Assembly (NCBI RefSeq): GCF_030652235.1
Contig: NZ_JAUSBA010000018.1
Coordinates: 1-64,000 of the forward strand
Length of the DNA stretch: 64,000 bases
DNA from: Cypionkella sp.
GTDB taxonomy: Bacteria; Pseudomonadota; Alphaproteobacteria; Rhodobacterales; Rhodobacteraceae
Reading direction: 5' to 3'
Of the stretch, positions 7,764-15,535 are shown in pieces. Each line of letters starts with the position of its first letter. Position 1 is the first letter of the stretch. A program made the translations under genes and the position numbers. Below the pieces are notes generated by a model. It was given only the letters and a program-made list of their open reading frames with translations, was not told the origin of the DNA and ran no database searches.

Positions 7764-8765
7764 ATGCTGAACGTAGCCCTTCTTGGCGCAGGCCGTATTG
7801 CCGGCGTCCATGCCACCGCCATTTCGACCAACCCCGGTTCGCGCCTTGTTGCGGTGTCTGACATCAATGCAGATGCCGCTGCCAAACTGGCCGCAGAGTA
7901 TGGCGCAGAGGTGCGCACGACCGATGCCATTCTGGCTGACACATCCATCAACGCCGTACTGATTGCCACGTCGACCGATACCCATTCGGACTTGATCGAA
8001 AGCGCCACAGCAGCAGGCAAGGCCGTGTTGTGTGAAAAGCCGGTGGACTTGTCTTTGGCCCGTGCGCAGGCCTGCCAGAAAGTCGTGGCCAGCAACGGCC
8101 GTCCGGTGATGATCGGCTTCAACCGCCGCTTTGACCCGAACTTTTCGGCATTGAAGGCGGCCTTAGACAAGGGCGAAATCGGCAAGGCCGAACTTCTTTC
8201 GATCACTTCATTCGATCCTGCCCCGCCGCCGGTGGCCTATATCAAGGTATCGGGTGGGTTGTTCCGCGACATGATGATCCACGACTTCGATATGGCCAAC
8301 TTCATCTTTGGCGCGGTTCCGGTCAGCGTCTCGGCAACGGGATCTTGCATTGTTGACCCAGCCATCGGTGCGGCTGGCGATGTTGACACCGCAGTCGTCA
8401 CTCTGTCCTACGCAGACGGAAGCATTGCCGTCATCAAGAACTCTCGCCGCGCCGTCTATGGCTATGATCAACGCGTTGAACTGCTGGGTTCTGAAGGATT
8501 GCTGCAGGCGCAGAACATGCTGGAAAACACCGTCGTGAAATCGACCACTGCGGGGGTAACCGGGGCCAAGCCGACCTATTTCTTCCTTGAGCGTTATATG
8601 CCCGCTTATCGTGCCGAATGGGCCGCCTTCGTCACAGCAGTTGACGCTGGATCTGCCCTGCCAGTGACACTTGCGGACGGTGTCGCCGCCCTTGCGATGG
8701 CTGAGGCCGCAACCCTATCGCTAAAGTCAGGGGCGCCCGTACACATAAAAGACATCGTCGCATAA
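7764..8765 (+). CDS. Gfo/Idh/MocA-family dehydrogenase (inositol 2-dehydrogenase-like)
   Basis: A 333-residue NAD(P)-dependent oxidoreductase. The N-terminal Rossmann motif GAGRIAGVHA (near residues 8-17), the EKPVDLSL motif (near 93-100) and the HDFDMANF motif (near 173-180) are those of IolG/MocA enzymes that oxidise inositols and related cyclitols or aldoses. It is the last gene of the run and starts 15 bases after the PanB-like gene. Its presence next to an RbsC-class importer is the main argument for a sugar or cyclitol substrate. Substrate specificity cannot be fixed by sequence alone. Confidence 0.9.
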   Translation: MLNVALLGAGRIAGVHATAISTNPGSRLVAVSDINADAAAKLAAEYGAEVRTTDAILADTSINAVLIATSTDTHSDLIESATAAGKAVLCEKPVDLSLARAQACQKVVASNGRPVMIGFNRRFDPNFSALKAALDKGEIGKAELLSITSFDPAPPPVAYIKVSGGLFRDMMIHDFDMANFIFGAVPVSVSATGSCIVDPAIGAAGDVDTAVVTLSYADGSIAVIKNSRRAVYGYDQRVELLGSEGLLQAQNMLENTVVKSTTAGVTGAKPTYFFLERYMPAYRAEWAAFVTAVDAGSALPVTLADGVAALAMAEAATLSLKSGAPVHIKDIVA

Positions 8766-9064
8766 CATGCGTCACTGAAGCAGTCTTCCCCTTGAAAGAC
8801 GCGGCGACCAGCATCCTCTCAACGTACCTTTGCCAACACGTCTTCAGGAACCGCCTCGTCCAGTAGGCCGCTCATCGAGGCGCGCATCACTTTCCAGCCT
8901 GACGCCGCACTCGGCGCGAAACACCGTCTTTTGTCGATAAGTCGGTGTTTAGATGTCGAAGGTCACCCGCCGATGGCGAAGTTGAGGATCTCCGTGACAC
9001 CGGTCGTCGTCGCGCCGGTATCCCGATCCTCTTTTTATGATGGCTACTGAAGAGGCGGCCTCCG
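8766..9064. other. Intergenic junction between catabolic run and AAA island
   Basis: No convincing gene. An inverted repeat AAACACCG (8919-8926) / CGGTGTTT (8943-8950) could be a terminator for either flanking transcript. On the minus strand a short open stretch ending DEAVPEDVLAKVR then TGA (about 8820-8940) looks protein-like but has no recognisable homology and may be a gene remnant. Confidence 0.35.
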
Positions 9065-10144
9065 CTACAGTCTCTCGGCGTTTTCCAACAGCCGGATAAC
9101 TCTGCGCAGATCTGGCTGGTGGCCCTGGGCCACCGCCCAGTCGAGTGTTGCGCAGATCGCCTCGACCGATGCGTCGGAGAGGCCGCGCGTTGCGCCTTGG
9201 CGTCGAGCGAAGGCGAGGCGTTGCGCATTTGATGGCCCTTGCAATTGCATCGGCGGACACCGGCTGAGCAGCGGTTCGGGCAGATGTCGCCAGTCGTTCG
9301 CGGTCAGTATCCAAGCGATCCAACTCATATCGAAGCCCACCTCGAAGTAGGGACAGCTCCACGTCCGTGCCGTCATCGGCTCAAGCAACGGCAGCAGCGC
9401 ATCGGTCAGGGAGAAGCTTTGGCCTTTGTTGGATTTAGCAAGTCCGGCTTTCTCGACCTCGTCGACAATGACGACGGGGTTGGCAACCAACCTTGCAAGG
9501 ATCAGCTTCATCAGCCGACCCGGCGCGGCATTGCCCCAACCACGCTGGCTGCCCACCAGACCGAAGCTAGCGTTCTCGGCTGTTGCCTCCAGGGTCATGC
9601 CCGGCACACCAATCAGGTGGGCGAGCTGTCTGGCCCAATGGCTCTTGGCTATCCCCGGTGGTCCGACAAGCAGCAGCGGGCGAATACGGATGCCTGACTC
9701 GCCGGTCTGCACCGAGCGCCGCAGACTGTGCCATATCTCCTCGGTGGCCCTACCCAGCCACGGGAAGCCGTCATGAAGTTCTGCCGCGATCTCGTCGGCG
9801 CGGTGTTCGGACGGGAGAGCGACCAATTCGACGCCATTGTGCAAAACGTCCAGACGCTTGCGGTCCTCGGTCTTCATGCGGCCCAGCGGCGACCGCTGGC
9901 TGGCGCATGCGCTGATAGAGGCGGCCCTCCGGGCGATGCGCTGCGACTTCTTCCACGGTATCTCGATGTGGCGGGTGATAGCCTCGAGCTGACCCTCGGT
10001 CGCGTCGTTTTGCTGCTTTGGGAACTCCAGACCGGCCTTCCGTGCGAGCAGGCCATGCTGATGTCGCGCCAAACGTTGCTCGATCCGGGTTCGCGACATA
10101 TTAGGGTCAGGGAAGGCGGCGTCGATGAAGGGGATGCGGCGCAT
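9065..10144 (-). CDS. Lon-like AAA+ ATPase without protease domain
   Basis: A 359-residue AAA+ ATPase. After a basic, helical N-terminal 120 residues comes an AAA module like that of Lon: Walker A GPPGIAKS (161-168), a GLVGSQRGWGNAAPGRL segment (195-211) equivalent to the Lon GHRRTYIGALPGR loop, Walker B VVIVDEVEK (224-232), sensor 1 N283 in LTAND, arginine finger R295 in PLLSRC and sensor 2 in DLRRVIR (345-351). No peptidase domain follows. Walker A has Ala166 where Gly is nearly invariant before the Lys. The start at 10144 (MRRIPF) is preferred because gagagaa precedes it; an upstream ATG at 10213 is possible. It follows the small gene at 10226 on the same strand. The role is unknown; an unfoldase or remodeller in an accessory module is inferred. 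Confidence 0.75.
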   Translation of the reverse strand: MRRIPFIDAAFPDPNMSRTRIEQRLARHQHGLLARKAGLEFPKQQNDATEGQLEAITRHIEIPWKKSQRIARRAASISACASQRSPLGRMKTEDRKRLDVLHNGVELVALPSEHRADEIAAELHDGFPWLGRATEEIWHSLRRSVQTGESGIRIRPLLLVGPPGIAKSHWARQLAHLIGVPGMTLEATAENASFGLVGSQRGWGNAAPGRLMKLILARLVANPVVIVDEVEKAGLAKSNKGQSFSLTDALLPLLEPMTARTWSCPYFEVGFDMSWIAWILTANDWRHLPEPLLSRCPPMQLQGPSNAQRLAFARRQGATRGLSDASVEAICATLDWAVAQGHQPDLRRVIRLLENAERL

Positions 10145-10225
10145 TATATTTCTCTCGGCATGATGAGCCCGCCGGGCGGTTGGCGCCCGTACGGATTGAT
10201 GTGTGGAGTGCAATTATGTCGGACG

Positions 10226-10690
10226 TCAGTCCTGACGCGCGGCCCTCGAAAGGCGTCGGATGCTGTCGATGCGGGTGGCCAGCAAGCGGGCAAGCAGTTC
10301 AGAATCGTTGAGCGGGGTGTACCCCGGCAGGTCGAATACAATCACGCCGACCGCCAAGTCGATCTTTTCGAGATCGCGCACCAGATTTTTCTCGACCTGG
10401 CCGAATGCCGTGCCAAGCTGATACCAGCGGCTCAAAGAGCGGGCCCAACCGGCCTCGGCATCCAGCGCGATCAGCGCCGAGGTCGTGATCATGTCATCGC
10501 CGAGGCGGGGGTGGCCAGACGCGCGGCCCCAGAGGATCGGCATGCCGTACCGGCTCAGCATCGGTCGCCAGAGCTCAAGCCTTGGTGCAGTCGCAATGTC
10601 GGCTGCGGAGGGTCCGGCCTCTGCTGAATTGATCGCCAGAAGGAACTGGTCGAGGGTCGTTCGGTCGTTGGGTGTCATGGGATGGTCCAT
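10226..10690 (-). CDS. Conserved hypothetical protein, partner of the AAA ATPase (DUF6634-like)
   Basis: A 154-residue soluble protein lying just upstream of and co-directional with the Lon-like ATPase. It has no Cys-rich or catalytic signature that I recognise. Features: a Trp-containing block LELWRPMLSRYGMPILWGR (about 38-56), a GHPRLGDDMITTSALIALD block, and a Leu/Arg-rich C-terminus. It resembles, from memory, the DUF6634 proteins found beside AAA ATPases in Rhodobacterales, but this was not checked. The start at 10690 (MDHPMTPND) is a choice; 10735 and 10678 are alternatives and no strong ribosome binding site decides. Confidence 0.55.
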   Translation of the reverse strand: MDHPMTPNDRTTLDQFLLAINSAEAGPSAADIATAPRLELWRPMLSRYGMPILWGRASGHPRLGDDMITTSALIALDAEAGWARSLSRWYQLGTAFGQVEKNLVRDLEKIDLAVGVIVFDLPGYTPLNDSELLARLLATRIDSIRRLSRAARQD

Positions 10691-10896
10691 CGTTGAAGGC
10701 AAGCGGGAACGGCCCGCGGCAAGATCGCGGATCACTCTTGGTGTCGGTGGGGGACGGAGTTCAGCTGCGGGGCGGGCCGTTCATATGCGGGATGGCTAGT
10801 GCGGAACGGAGGGCATTCGAGCCGCTGGAGCGTTTCATACTGGACCTTCCCTGTCTGGCCAGCATCGCACTCCGCCAGCCCGTTCGCCTGTTGCAG

Positions 10897-11028
10897 TTAC
10901 GGAAACGTCAGCCGCTCTTCCCGGTCAGCCGTGAAGGCCATGTCCAAAGGGAACGTTCCGCCGCCGTCTCGTCGGGCCAAGAAGACCGCGATCCGGCTCT
11001 TGGTCAAGTCGCCCTCAAGCGCCACCAC
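10897..11028 (-). pseudogene. Short degraded coding stretch upstream of the ATPase pair
   Basis: From a GTG at 11028 the minus strand encodes 43 residues (VVALEGDLTKSRIAVFLARR then DGGGTFPLDMAFTADREERL, ending TFP). The same frame is protein-like further upstream (to about 11068, no good start) and downstream past the TAA, where about 50 more residues including GLAECDAGQTGKVQYETLQR follow. That pattern suggests a gene interrupted by an in-frame stop. I do not recognise the family. A functional small protein is also possible. Confidence 0.3.
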
Positions 11029-11193
11029 CCCCCGAAATGCAGAACGCCGCCCCTCGGGACGGCGTCTGACGATTCTTGCAAATTCAACGGCTTATGGCGA
11101 GGTGGACAAAAATGACCGCGCAGGTGGACAACTATTCAGCCAGTTTGGCCAAGGTTCGGCTGTCGAAACAATCACCTTAGCCGCATTTGGCCC
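11029..11193. other. Intergenic, with repeated ggtggaca motif
   Basis: Two direct copies of aggtggacaa (about 11099-11108 and 11122-11131) lie 23 bases apart at the right edge of the ATPase island. They could be terminal repeats of a lost mobile element. Nothing else is seen. Confidence 0.3.
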
Positions 11194-13470
11194 TCAGCCA
11201 CATTTAGAATGACCGCAATCCGAACAGGTCATGCAGCCCTCTTTCATCTGTAAGGCATAGCCACCACAGCTTGGGCAAGCCTTGCCCTTGGGCCGCTCTC
11301 CCACAGCCATCACCTGCATCTGCGGGTCGGTTTTCAGCCCCATTCCCTCACCCTCGATGAAGCCAATCGAGACCAGATGCCGCTCAATCACCCCACCGAT
11401 CGCCGCCAGAATAGACGGAATATACCGTCCCTCCATCCAAGCCCCGCCACGCGGATCGAACACGGCTTTCAGCTCCTCGACCACAAACGAGATATCCCCG
11501 CCACGCCGGAACACCGCCGAGATCATCCGCGTCAAAGCCACGGTCCAGGCGAAATGCTCCATATTCTTCGAGTTGATAAACACCTCAAACGGCCGCCGAT
11601 GCCCGGCAATGATGATGTCATTGATGGTGATATAAAGCGCGTGCTCGGACCCCGGCCATTTCACCTTATAGGTCTGCCCCTCCAGCGCCGCAGGACGGTC
11701 CAGCGGGTCGGTCAGATACACCACCTCGCCGCCCGCAACCATCGCGGGCGCCTCAGCCGGAACCTGATCCGTGCTTTCCGAAACCGTCAGCACCGACCCT
11801 GTCACCGCATTGGGCCGGTATGTCGTGCAGCCTTTGCAACCCTGATCCCAAGCGGCCATATAGACCTCTTGGAACGCCTCAAAGCTGATGTCTTCCGGGC
11901 AGTTGATCGTCTTGGAAATCGAGCTGTCGATCCACTTCTGCGCCGCCGCCTGCATCCGCACATGGTCCAAGGGCGGCAGGGTCTGCGCGTTGACAAAGTA
12001 ATCCGGCAACGCCGCATCACCCTTCAATTCCCGCCACAACCGCACTGCGTAATCGACGACTTCTTCCTCGGTCCGCGAGCCGTCTTTTTGCAGAACTTTG
12101 CGGGTGTAGGCATAGGCAAACACCGGCTCAATCCCGCTCGACACGTTCCCTGCATACAAAGAAATCGTCCCGGTCGGCGCAATCGAGGTCAGCAGGGCAT
12201 TGCGAATCCCATGCGTGCGGATTGCATCGCGCACGTCATCATCCATCTGCATCATATTGCCCGATGCGAGATACGGCTCGGCCTCAAACAGCGGAAACGC
12301 ACCCTTTTCCTTGGCCAGATCGACAGACGCCAAATAAGACGCCCGCGCAATCGCATGCATCCAATCCTCGGTCTGGCGGGCGGCCTCAACCGAGCCATAG
12401 CGCAAGCCGACCATCAGCAAAGCATCGGCCAGCCCAGTCACGCCCAGCCCAATCCGCCGCTTCGCTTTCGCCTCAGCCTGCTGCTCTGGCAACGGAAAGC
12501 GGCTGGCATCCACCACGTTATCCATCATCCGCACGGCCAACCGCACCAGATCATCCAGCGCCACCAGATCCAGCTTGGCACCCTTGGTAAACGCCCCCGC
12601 CACCAGCGTCGGCATGTTGATCGACCCCAGCAAACACGCGCCATAAGGCGGCAATGGCTGCTCCCCGCAGGGGTTGGTGGCGGCAATCGTCTCGCAATAG
12701 CCCAGATTGTTGGCCTTGTTGATGCGGTCGATGAAAATCACGCCGGGTTCGGCAAAATCATAGGTGTTGCGCATGATCTTGTTCCACAGATCGCGCGCTT
12801 GCAAAGTGCGGTAGACCCGGCCCTGAAACACCAAATCCCAAGACCCATCGGCCTTGACCGCATCCATGAACGGATCGGTGATCAGCACTGAAAGGTTGAA
12901 CATCCGCAGCCGGGCGGCATCCTTCTTGGCTTCGATAAACGCTTCCACATCCGGGTGATCGCAGCGCATCGTCGCCATCATCGCCCCGCGACGCGACCCC
13001 GCCGACATGATGGTGCGACACATCGCATCCCACACATCCATGAACGAGAGTGGCCCAGAGGCATCCGCAGCCACACCCTTCACTTCCGCCCCACGCGGCC
13101 GGATCGTGCTGAAGTCATAGCCAATGCCGCCACCCTGCTGCATCGTCAGCGCGGCTTCTTTCAGCGCATCAAAAATTCCGCCCATGCTGTCGGGCACAGT
13201 GCCCATAACAAAGCAGTTGAACATCGTGACATTGCGGCCTGTGCCAGCACCTGCGGTGATCCGACCGGCTGGCAGATATTTGAAACCTTCCAAGGCGGCA
13301 TAGAACCGCTCCTCCCAAACCGCAGGTTCCGCCTCAACCTCAGCCAAAGCCCGGGCGATTCGCCGCCAGCTGTCTTCAACTGATCCATCAATCGGCGTAC
13401 CATCCTGCGCCTTTAGGCGGTATTTCATGTCCCAAATCTGCTCGGCAATAGGGGCTGCAAATCGCGACAT
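11194..13470 (-). CDS. nrdJ: Adenosylcobalamin-dependent (class II) ribonucleoside-diphosphate reductase
   Basis: A 758-residue class II ribonucleotide reductase that makes deoxyribonucleotides with a coenzyme B12-derived radical, with or without oxygen. Recognisable are the substrate-site Cys in FNCFVMGT, the NPCGEQPLPPYGACLLGSIN active-site loop with the radical Cys region, the SAGSRRGAMMATMRCDHPD block and PTGTISLYAGNVSSGIEP. The C-terminus carries a CPSCGG...CMTCSDCGHSKCG tail with four to five cysteines that can bind zinc and act in re-reduction. The start at 13470 (MSRFAAP) is chosen because an upstream ATG adds an unrelated 42 residues. No cobalamin riboswitch is evident upstream. Confidence 0.95.
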   Translation of the reverse strand: MSRFAAPIAEQIWDMKYRLKAQDGTPIDGSVEDSWRRIARALAEVEAEPAVWEERFYAALEGFKYLPAGRITAGAGTGRNVTMFNCFVMGTVPDSMGGIFDALKEAALTMQQGGGIGYDFSTIRPRGAEVKGVAADASGPLSFMDVWDAMCRTIMSAGSRRGAMMATMRCDHPDVEAFIEAKKDAARLRMFNLSVLITDPFMDAVKADGSWDLVFQGRVYRTLQARDLWNKIMRNTYDFAEPGVIFIDRINKANNLGYCETIAATNPCGEQPLPPYGACLLGSINMPTLVAGAFTKGAKLDLVALDDLVRLAVRMMDNVVDASRFPLPEQQAEAKAKRRIGLGVTGLADALLMVGLRYGSVEAARQTEDWMHAIARASYLASVDLAKEKGAFPLFEAEPYLASGNMMQMDDDVRDAIRTHGIRNALLTSIAPTGTISLYAGNVSSGIEPVFAYAYTRKVLQKDGSRTEEEVVDYAVRLWRELKGDAALPDYFVNAQTLPPLDHVRMQAAAQKWIDSSISKTINCPEDISFEAFQEVYMAAWDQGCKGCTTYRPNAVTGSVLTVSESTDQVPAEAPAMVAGGEVVYLTDPLDRPAALEGQTYKVKWPGSEHALYITINDIIIAGHRRPFEVFINSKNMEHFAWTVALTRMISAVFRRGGDISFVVEELKAVFDPRGGAWMEGRYIPSILAAIGGVIERHLVSIGFIEGEGMGLKTDPQMQVMAVGERPKGKACPSCGGYALQMKEGCMTCSDCGHSKCG

Positions 13471-13539
13471 GAGGGCGGTCCTTCCTGTGGGGGCATCGAA
13501 TAAGGGGTGACTGTTAACGGCAACCGACGCGGCGGGCAA

Positions 13540-13575
13540 GGCGACAGAATGCCCATCTGGCATATTGTGTCCAGC
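13540..13575 (-). promoter_or_regulatory. Possible NrdR half-site upstream of nrdJ
   Basis: On the minus strand GTGTTGTGCTGGACACAATATG contains acacaatat, the first nine bases of the NrdR box consensus acacwatatatwgtgt, but the second half is absent. The site lies 70-105 bases upstream of the nrdJ start. Weak evidence only. Confidence 0.25.
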
Positions 13576-13651
13576 ACAACACATTTGAACGAGCAAGCCT
13601 TGAGCCTACCAGATTTAGCTCTATTCTACATCCTCAAAGTTCGAGGGACTC

Positions 13652-14077
13652 ATGGCGCTCAACATCCTAAAACTCAGCGTCGGAACCGAGTCGGTCGATG
13701 ACCTCACCCAATGGCACCGCGCCCATGCCCATGTTTGGGCACCCGGCACCACCGAACATGTCACAAGGATGTGGCCAAAGCGCGAGGAAGAAATCCTAAA
13801 CGGGGGCTCGCTCTACTGGGTGATCAAAGGCGTGATCCAAGCCCGCCAGCGCCTTGTCGGCCTCGCCGAGCGTCGCGGCCAAGACGGCATCCTGCGCTGT
13901 GCCCTGGTGCTCGACGCGGAACTCATCCGCACCGAAAACGCCCTGCGCCGCCCGTTTCAAGGCTGGCGCTACCTCGATCCCGCCGAATCGCCGCGTGACC
14001 TGCCGAAAACCCGCGTCCAAGACGATACCCTGCCGCCAGCCCTCGCCGCCGCCTTGGCAGAAATCGGCCTGCGCTAA
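13652..14077 (+). CDS. DUF1489 family protein
   Basis: A 141-residue protein of the alphaproteobacterial DUF1489 family, recognised from the N-terminal KLSVGTESVDDLTQWH block, the GSLYWVIKGVIQARQRL block (near 52-68) and the RRPFQGWRYLDPAE C-terminal part. The function is unknown; a cytoplasmic location is expected since there is no signal peptide or membrane segment. It is divergent from nrdJ and sits 129 bases upstream of an EamA exporter, with a dispersed hairpin repeat between them. Confidence 0.85.
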   Translation: MALNILKLSVGTESVDDLTQWHRAHAHVWAPGTTEHVTRMWPKREEEILNGGSLYWVIKGVIQARQRLVGLAERRGQDGILRCALVLDAELIRTENALRRPFQGWRYLDPAESPRDLPKTRVQDDTLPPALAAALAEIGLR

Positions 14078-14102
14078 CCCGTCCAATTTGACTAAAATTT
14101 GC

Positions 14103-14150
14103 TTTCACATTGGCCCAAATACTCCACGGGGTTTGGGGGTGTGAAACCCC
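14103..14150 (+). repeat. Dispersed AAATACTC hairpin repeat, copy 1
   Basis: tttcacattggcccaaatac followed by tccacggggtttgggggtgt and gaaacccc. The ggggttt/aaacccc arms can pair. Copy 2 at 39424-39473 is nearly identical; more divergent copies are at 49967, 52916 and 58324. Confidence 0.7.
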
Positions 14151-14205
14151 AAATTCCACCACCTCCACCCTTCCCTTCCCCCAAAATCCGCGCCACAACC
14201 CAGAT

Positions 14206-15135
14206 ATGATCAAACGCCCGCTCTGGCTTGTCGCCGCTCCCGTCCTGTTTTTGCTGCTGTGGTCCGGCGGCTTCGGCATCGCCAAACTTGGCCTGCAACA
14301 TGCAGAACCCCTCACCCTACTGGCCTTACGCTACAGTTGCGTTCTGGCCCTGCTGCTGCCGCTCGCGCTGATCCTCCGGCCGCCACTGCCGAAAACCAAA
14401 CGCGCTTGGGCCGATGTCGCCATCACCGGCTTTTTGATCCAAGTCGTCTACTTCGGCCTCTGCTGCATCGCGTTTAAATCCGGAGTCTCGGCGGGCGGCG
14501 TGGCGATCATCGTCTGCCTGCAACCGATTCTCGTCGCCCTCGCAGCCCCTTACACCGTCGGCGAAGCCACCTCGCGCCTCGGCTGGATCGGCCTCGCTCT
14601 GGGCCTTGCAGGGGCAGCCATCGCCATCCTGTCACGCTCCAGCCTTCAGGCCGAAAACCCCTGGGGCATCCTGCTTACATTCGGCGCGCTGTTGGGCATG
14701 ACAGGCGGCACGCTTTATGAAAAACGCTTCGGCGTCAGCCAACACCCGATCACCGCCAACCTGATCCAATACGCCACCGGCGCCGCCTTCACCCTGCCCG
14801 CCGCCTACCTGACCGAAGGCATGGCGGTGCGCTGGTCGCCCGAATTCCTGCTGATCCTCGGGTATCTGGTGATCGGCAATTCCATCCTTGCGATCAGCCT
14901 CTTGCTGGCAATGATCCGTGCCGGAGAGGTCGCCCGAGTCTCGGCGCTGTTCTACCTTGTGCCCGCGCTGTCTGCCCTGTTCGCATGGCCGCTGCTGGGC
15001 GAGGCGATGCCGCCCTTGGCATGGGCAGGCATGGCATTGGCGGGTCTGGGTGTGGCTTTGGTCAGCAAAAAATCTGGGGTCAGCAAAAAATCTGGGGTAA
15101 ACAAAAAGTCGGCCCTTTCCAAGCCAGAGGCCTGA
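14206..15135 (+). CDS. EamA/DMT-superfamily transporter
   Basis: A 309-residue membrane protein with ten predicted helices in two EamA repeats, as in RhaT/YdcZ-type drug/metabolite exporters; the WSGGFGIAKLGL motif in the first helix and ALLGMTGGTLYEKRFG around the second repeat are typical. The start at 14206 (MIKRPLWL) removes 32 residues encoded inside an upstream hairpin repeat. The C-terminal tail after the last helix consists of three copies of a six-residue SKKSGV-like unit (see the tandem repeat). The substrate is unknown; exporters of this type handle amino acids and metabolites. Confidence 0.85.
   Translation: MIKRPLWLVAAPVLFLLLWSGGFGIAKLGLQHAEPLTLLALRYSCVLALLLPLALILRPPLPKTKRAWADVAITGFLIQVVYFGLCCIAFKSGVSAGGVAIIVCLQPILVALAAPYTVGEATSRLGWIGLALGLAGAAIAILSRSSLQAENPWGILLTFGALLGMTGGTLYEKRFGVSQHPITANLIQYATGAAFTLPAAYLTEGMAVRWSPEFLLILGYLVIGNSILAISLLLAMIRAGEVARVSALFYLVPALSALFAWPLLGEAMPPLAWAGMALAGLGVALVSKKSGVSKKSGVNKKSALSKPEA
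15061..15114 (+). repeat. 18-bp tandem repeat in the EamA C-terminal tail
   Basis: gtcagcaaaaaatctggg occurs twice exactly (15061-15078, 15079-15096) and a third time with changes (15097-15114). It encodes a repeating V-S-K-K-S-G unit, giving a basic cytoplasmic or periplasmic tail whose length could vary by slippage. Confidence 0.85.
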
Positions 15136-15477
15136 TCACCAGCCGCCGGGATTGCCCGGTTTGATTTTGCCGTGGCCTTCTTCGCCCGCTTCGCTCATCC
15201 AGATCACCTGCGCGCCACTGATCGCAACCGACCAGCACACTTCCGGGTCTTGACCATAGGTGAAGCACATTTTATCACCCTTCACCGCCCAAGCCCCGGT
15301 GTAGTCCGCCGCGTGCAAACTGCCATCGGGGGCATAGAACTCGGCATAGCCGCCCGAGGCCACCATGCTGCCAGTCACGGTATTGCCGACCAGCGCCGCG
15401 CGAATCGCATCGCCCTTTGCCAAATCGGCCGCCAGCGCGGGCGAGGCCATCAGCATCAGCGGCAGAATATAGCGCAC
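15136..15477 (-). CDS. Small secreted hypothetical protein
   Basis: A 113-residue protein with a clear signal peptide (MRYILPLMLMASPALA, cleavage after residue 16). The mature part has a GGYAEFYAPDGSLHAADYTG block and two Cys (in DKMCFTYG and EVCWSV) that could form a disulphide. It resembles the small periplasmic beta-barrel-like proteins widespread in Rhodobacteraceae, but I cannot name the family. It is convergent with the EamA gene with no gap, and co-directional with hisG upstream. Confidence 0.7.
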   Translation of the reverse strand: MRYILPLMLMASPALAADLAKGDAIRAALVGNTVTGSMVASGGYAEFYAPDGSLHAADYTGAWAVKGDKMCFTYGQDPEVCWSVAISGAQVIWMSEAGEEGHGKIKPGNPGGW

Positions 15478-15535
15478 GGGGGCCTCCTCAGGTTAGGGGT
15501 GAGAGTTAACCCTTCGCCCCCCAAGGTCAAGCGGC

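Noticed and set aside
9239-9697. Plus-strand frames over the AAA ATPase gene
   Set aside because: They are antisense shadows of a gene with clear Walker and sensor motifs.
11377-12891. 504-codon plus-strand frame opposite nrdJ
   Set aside because: It is a consequence of high GC and codon bias; the composition (His, Arg, Gln rich) is typical of antisense frames.
13471-13651. Possible cobalamin riboswitch upstream of the B12-dependent reductase
   Set aside because: I could not find the B12-box or the usual paired elements; the region holds only a weak NrdR-like half-site.
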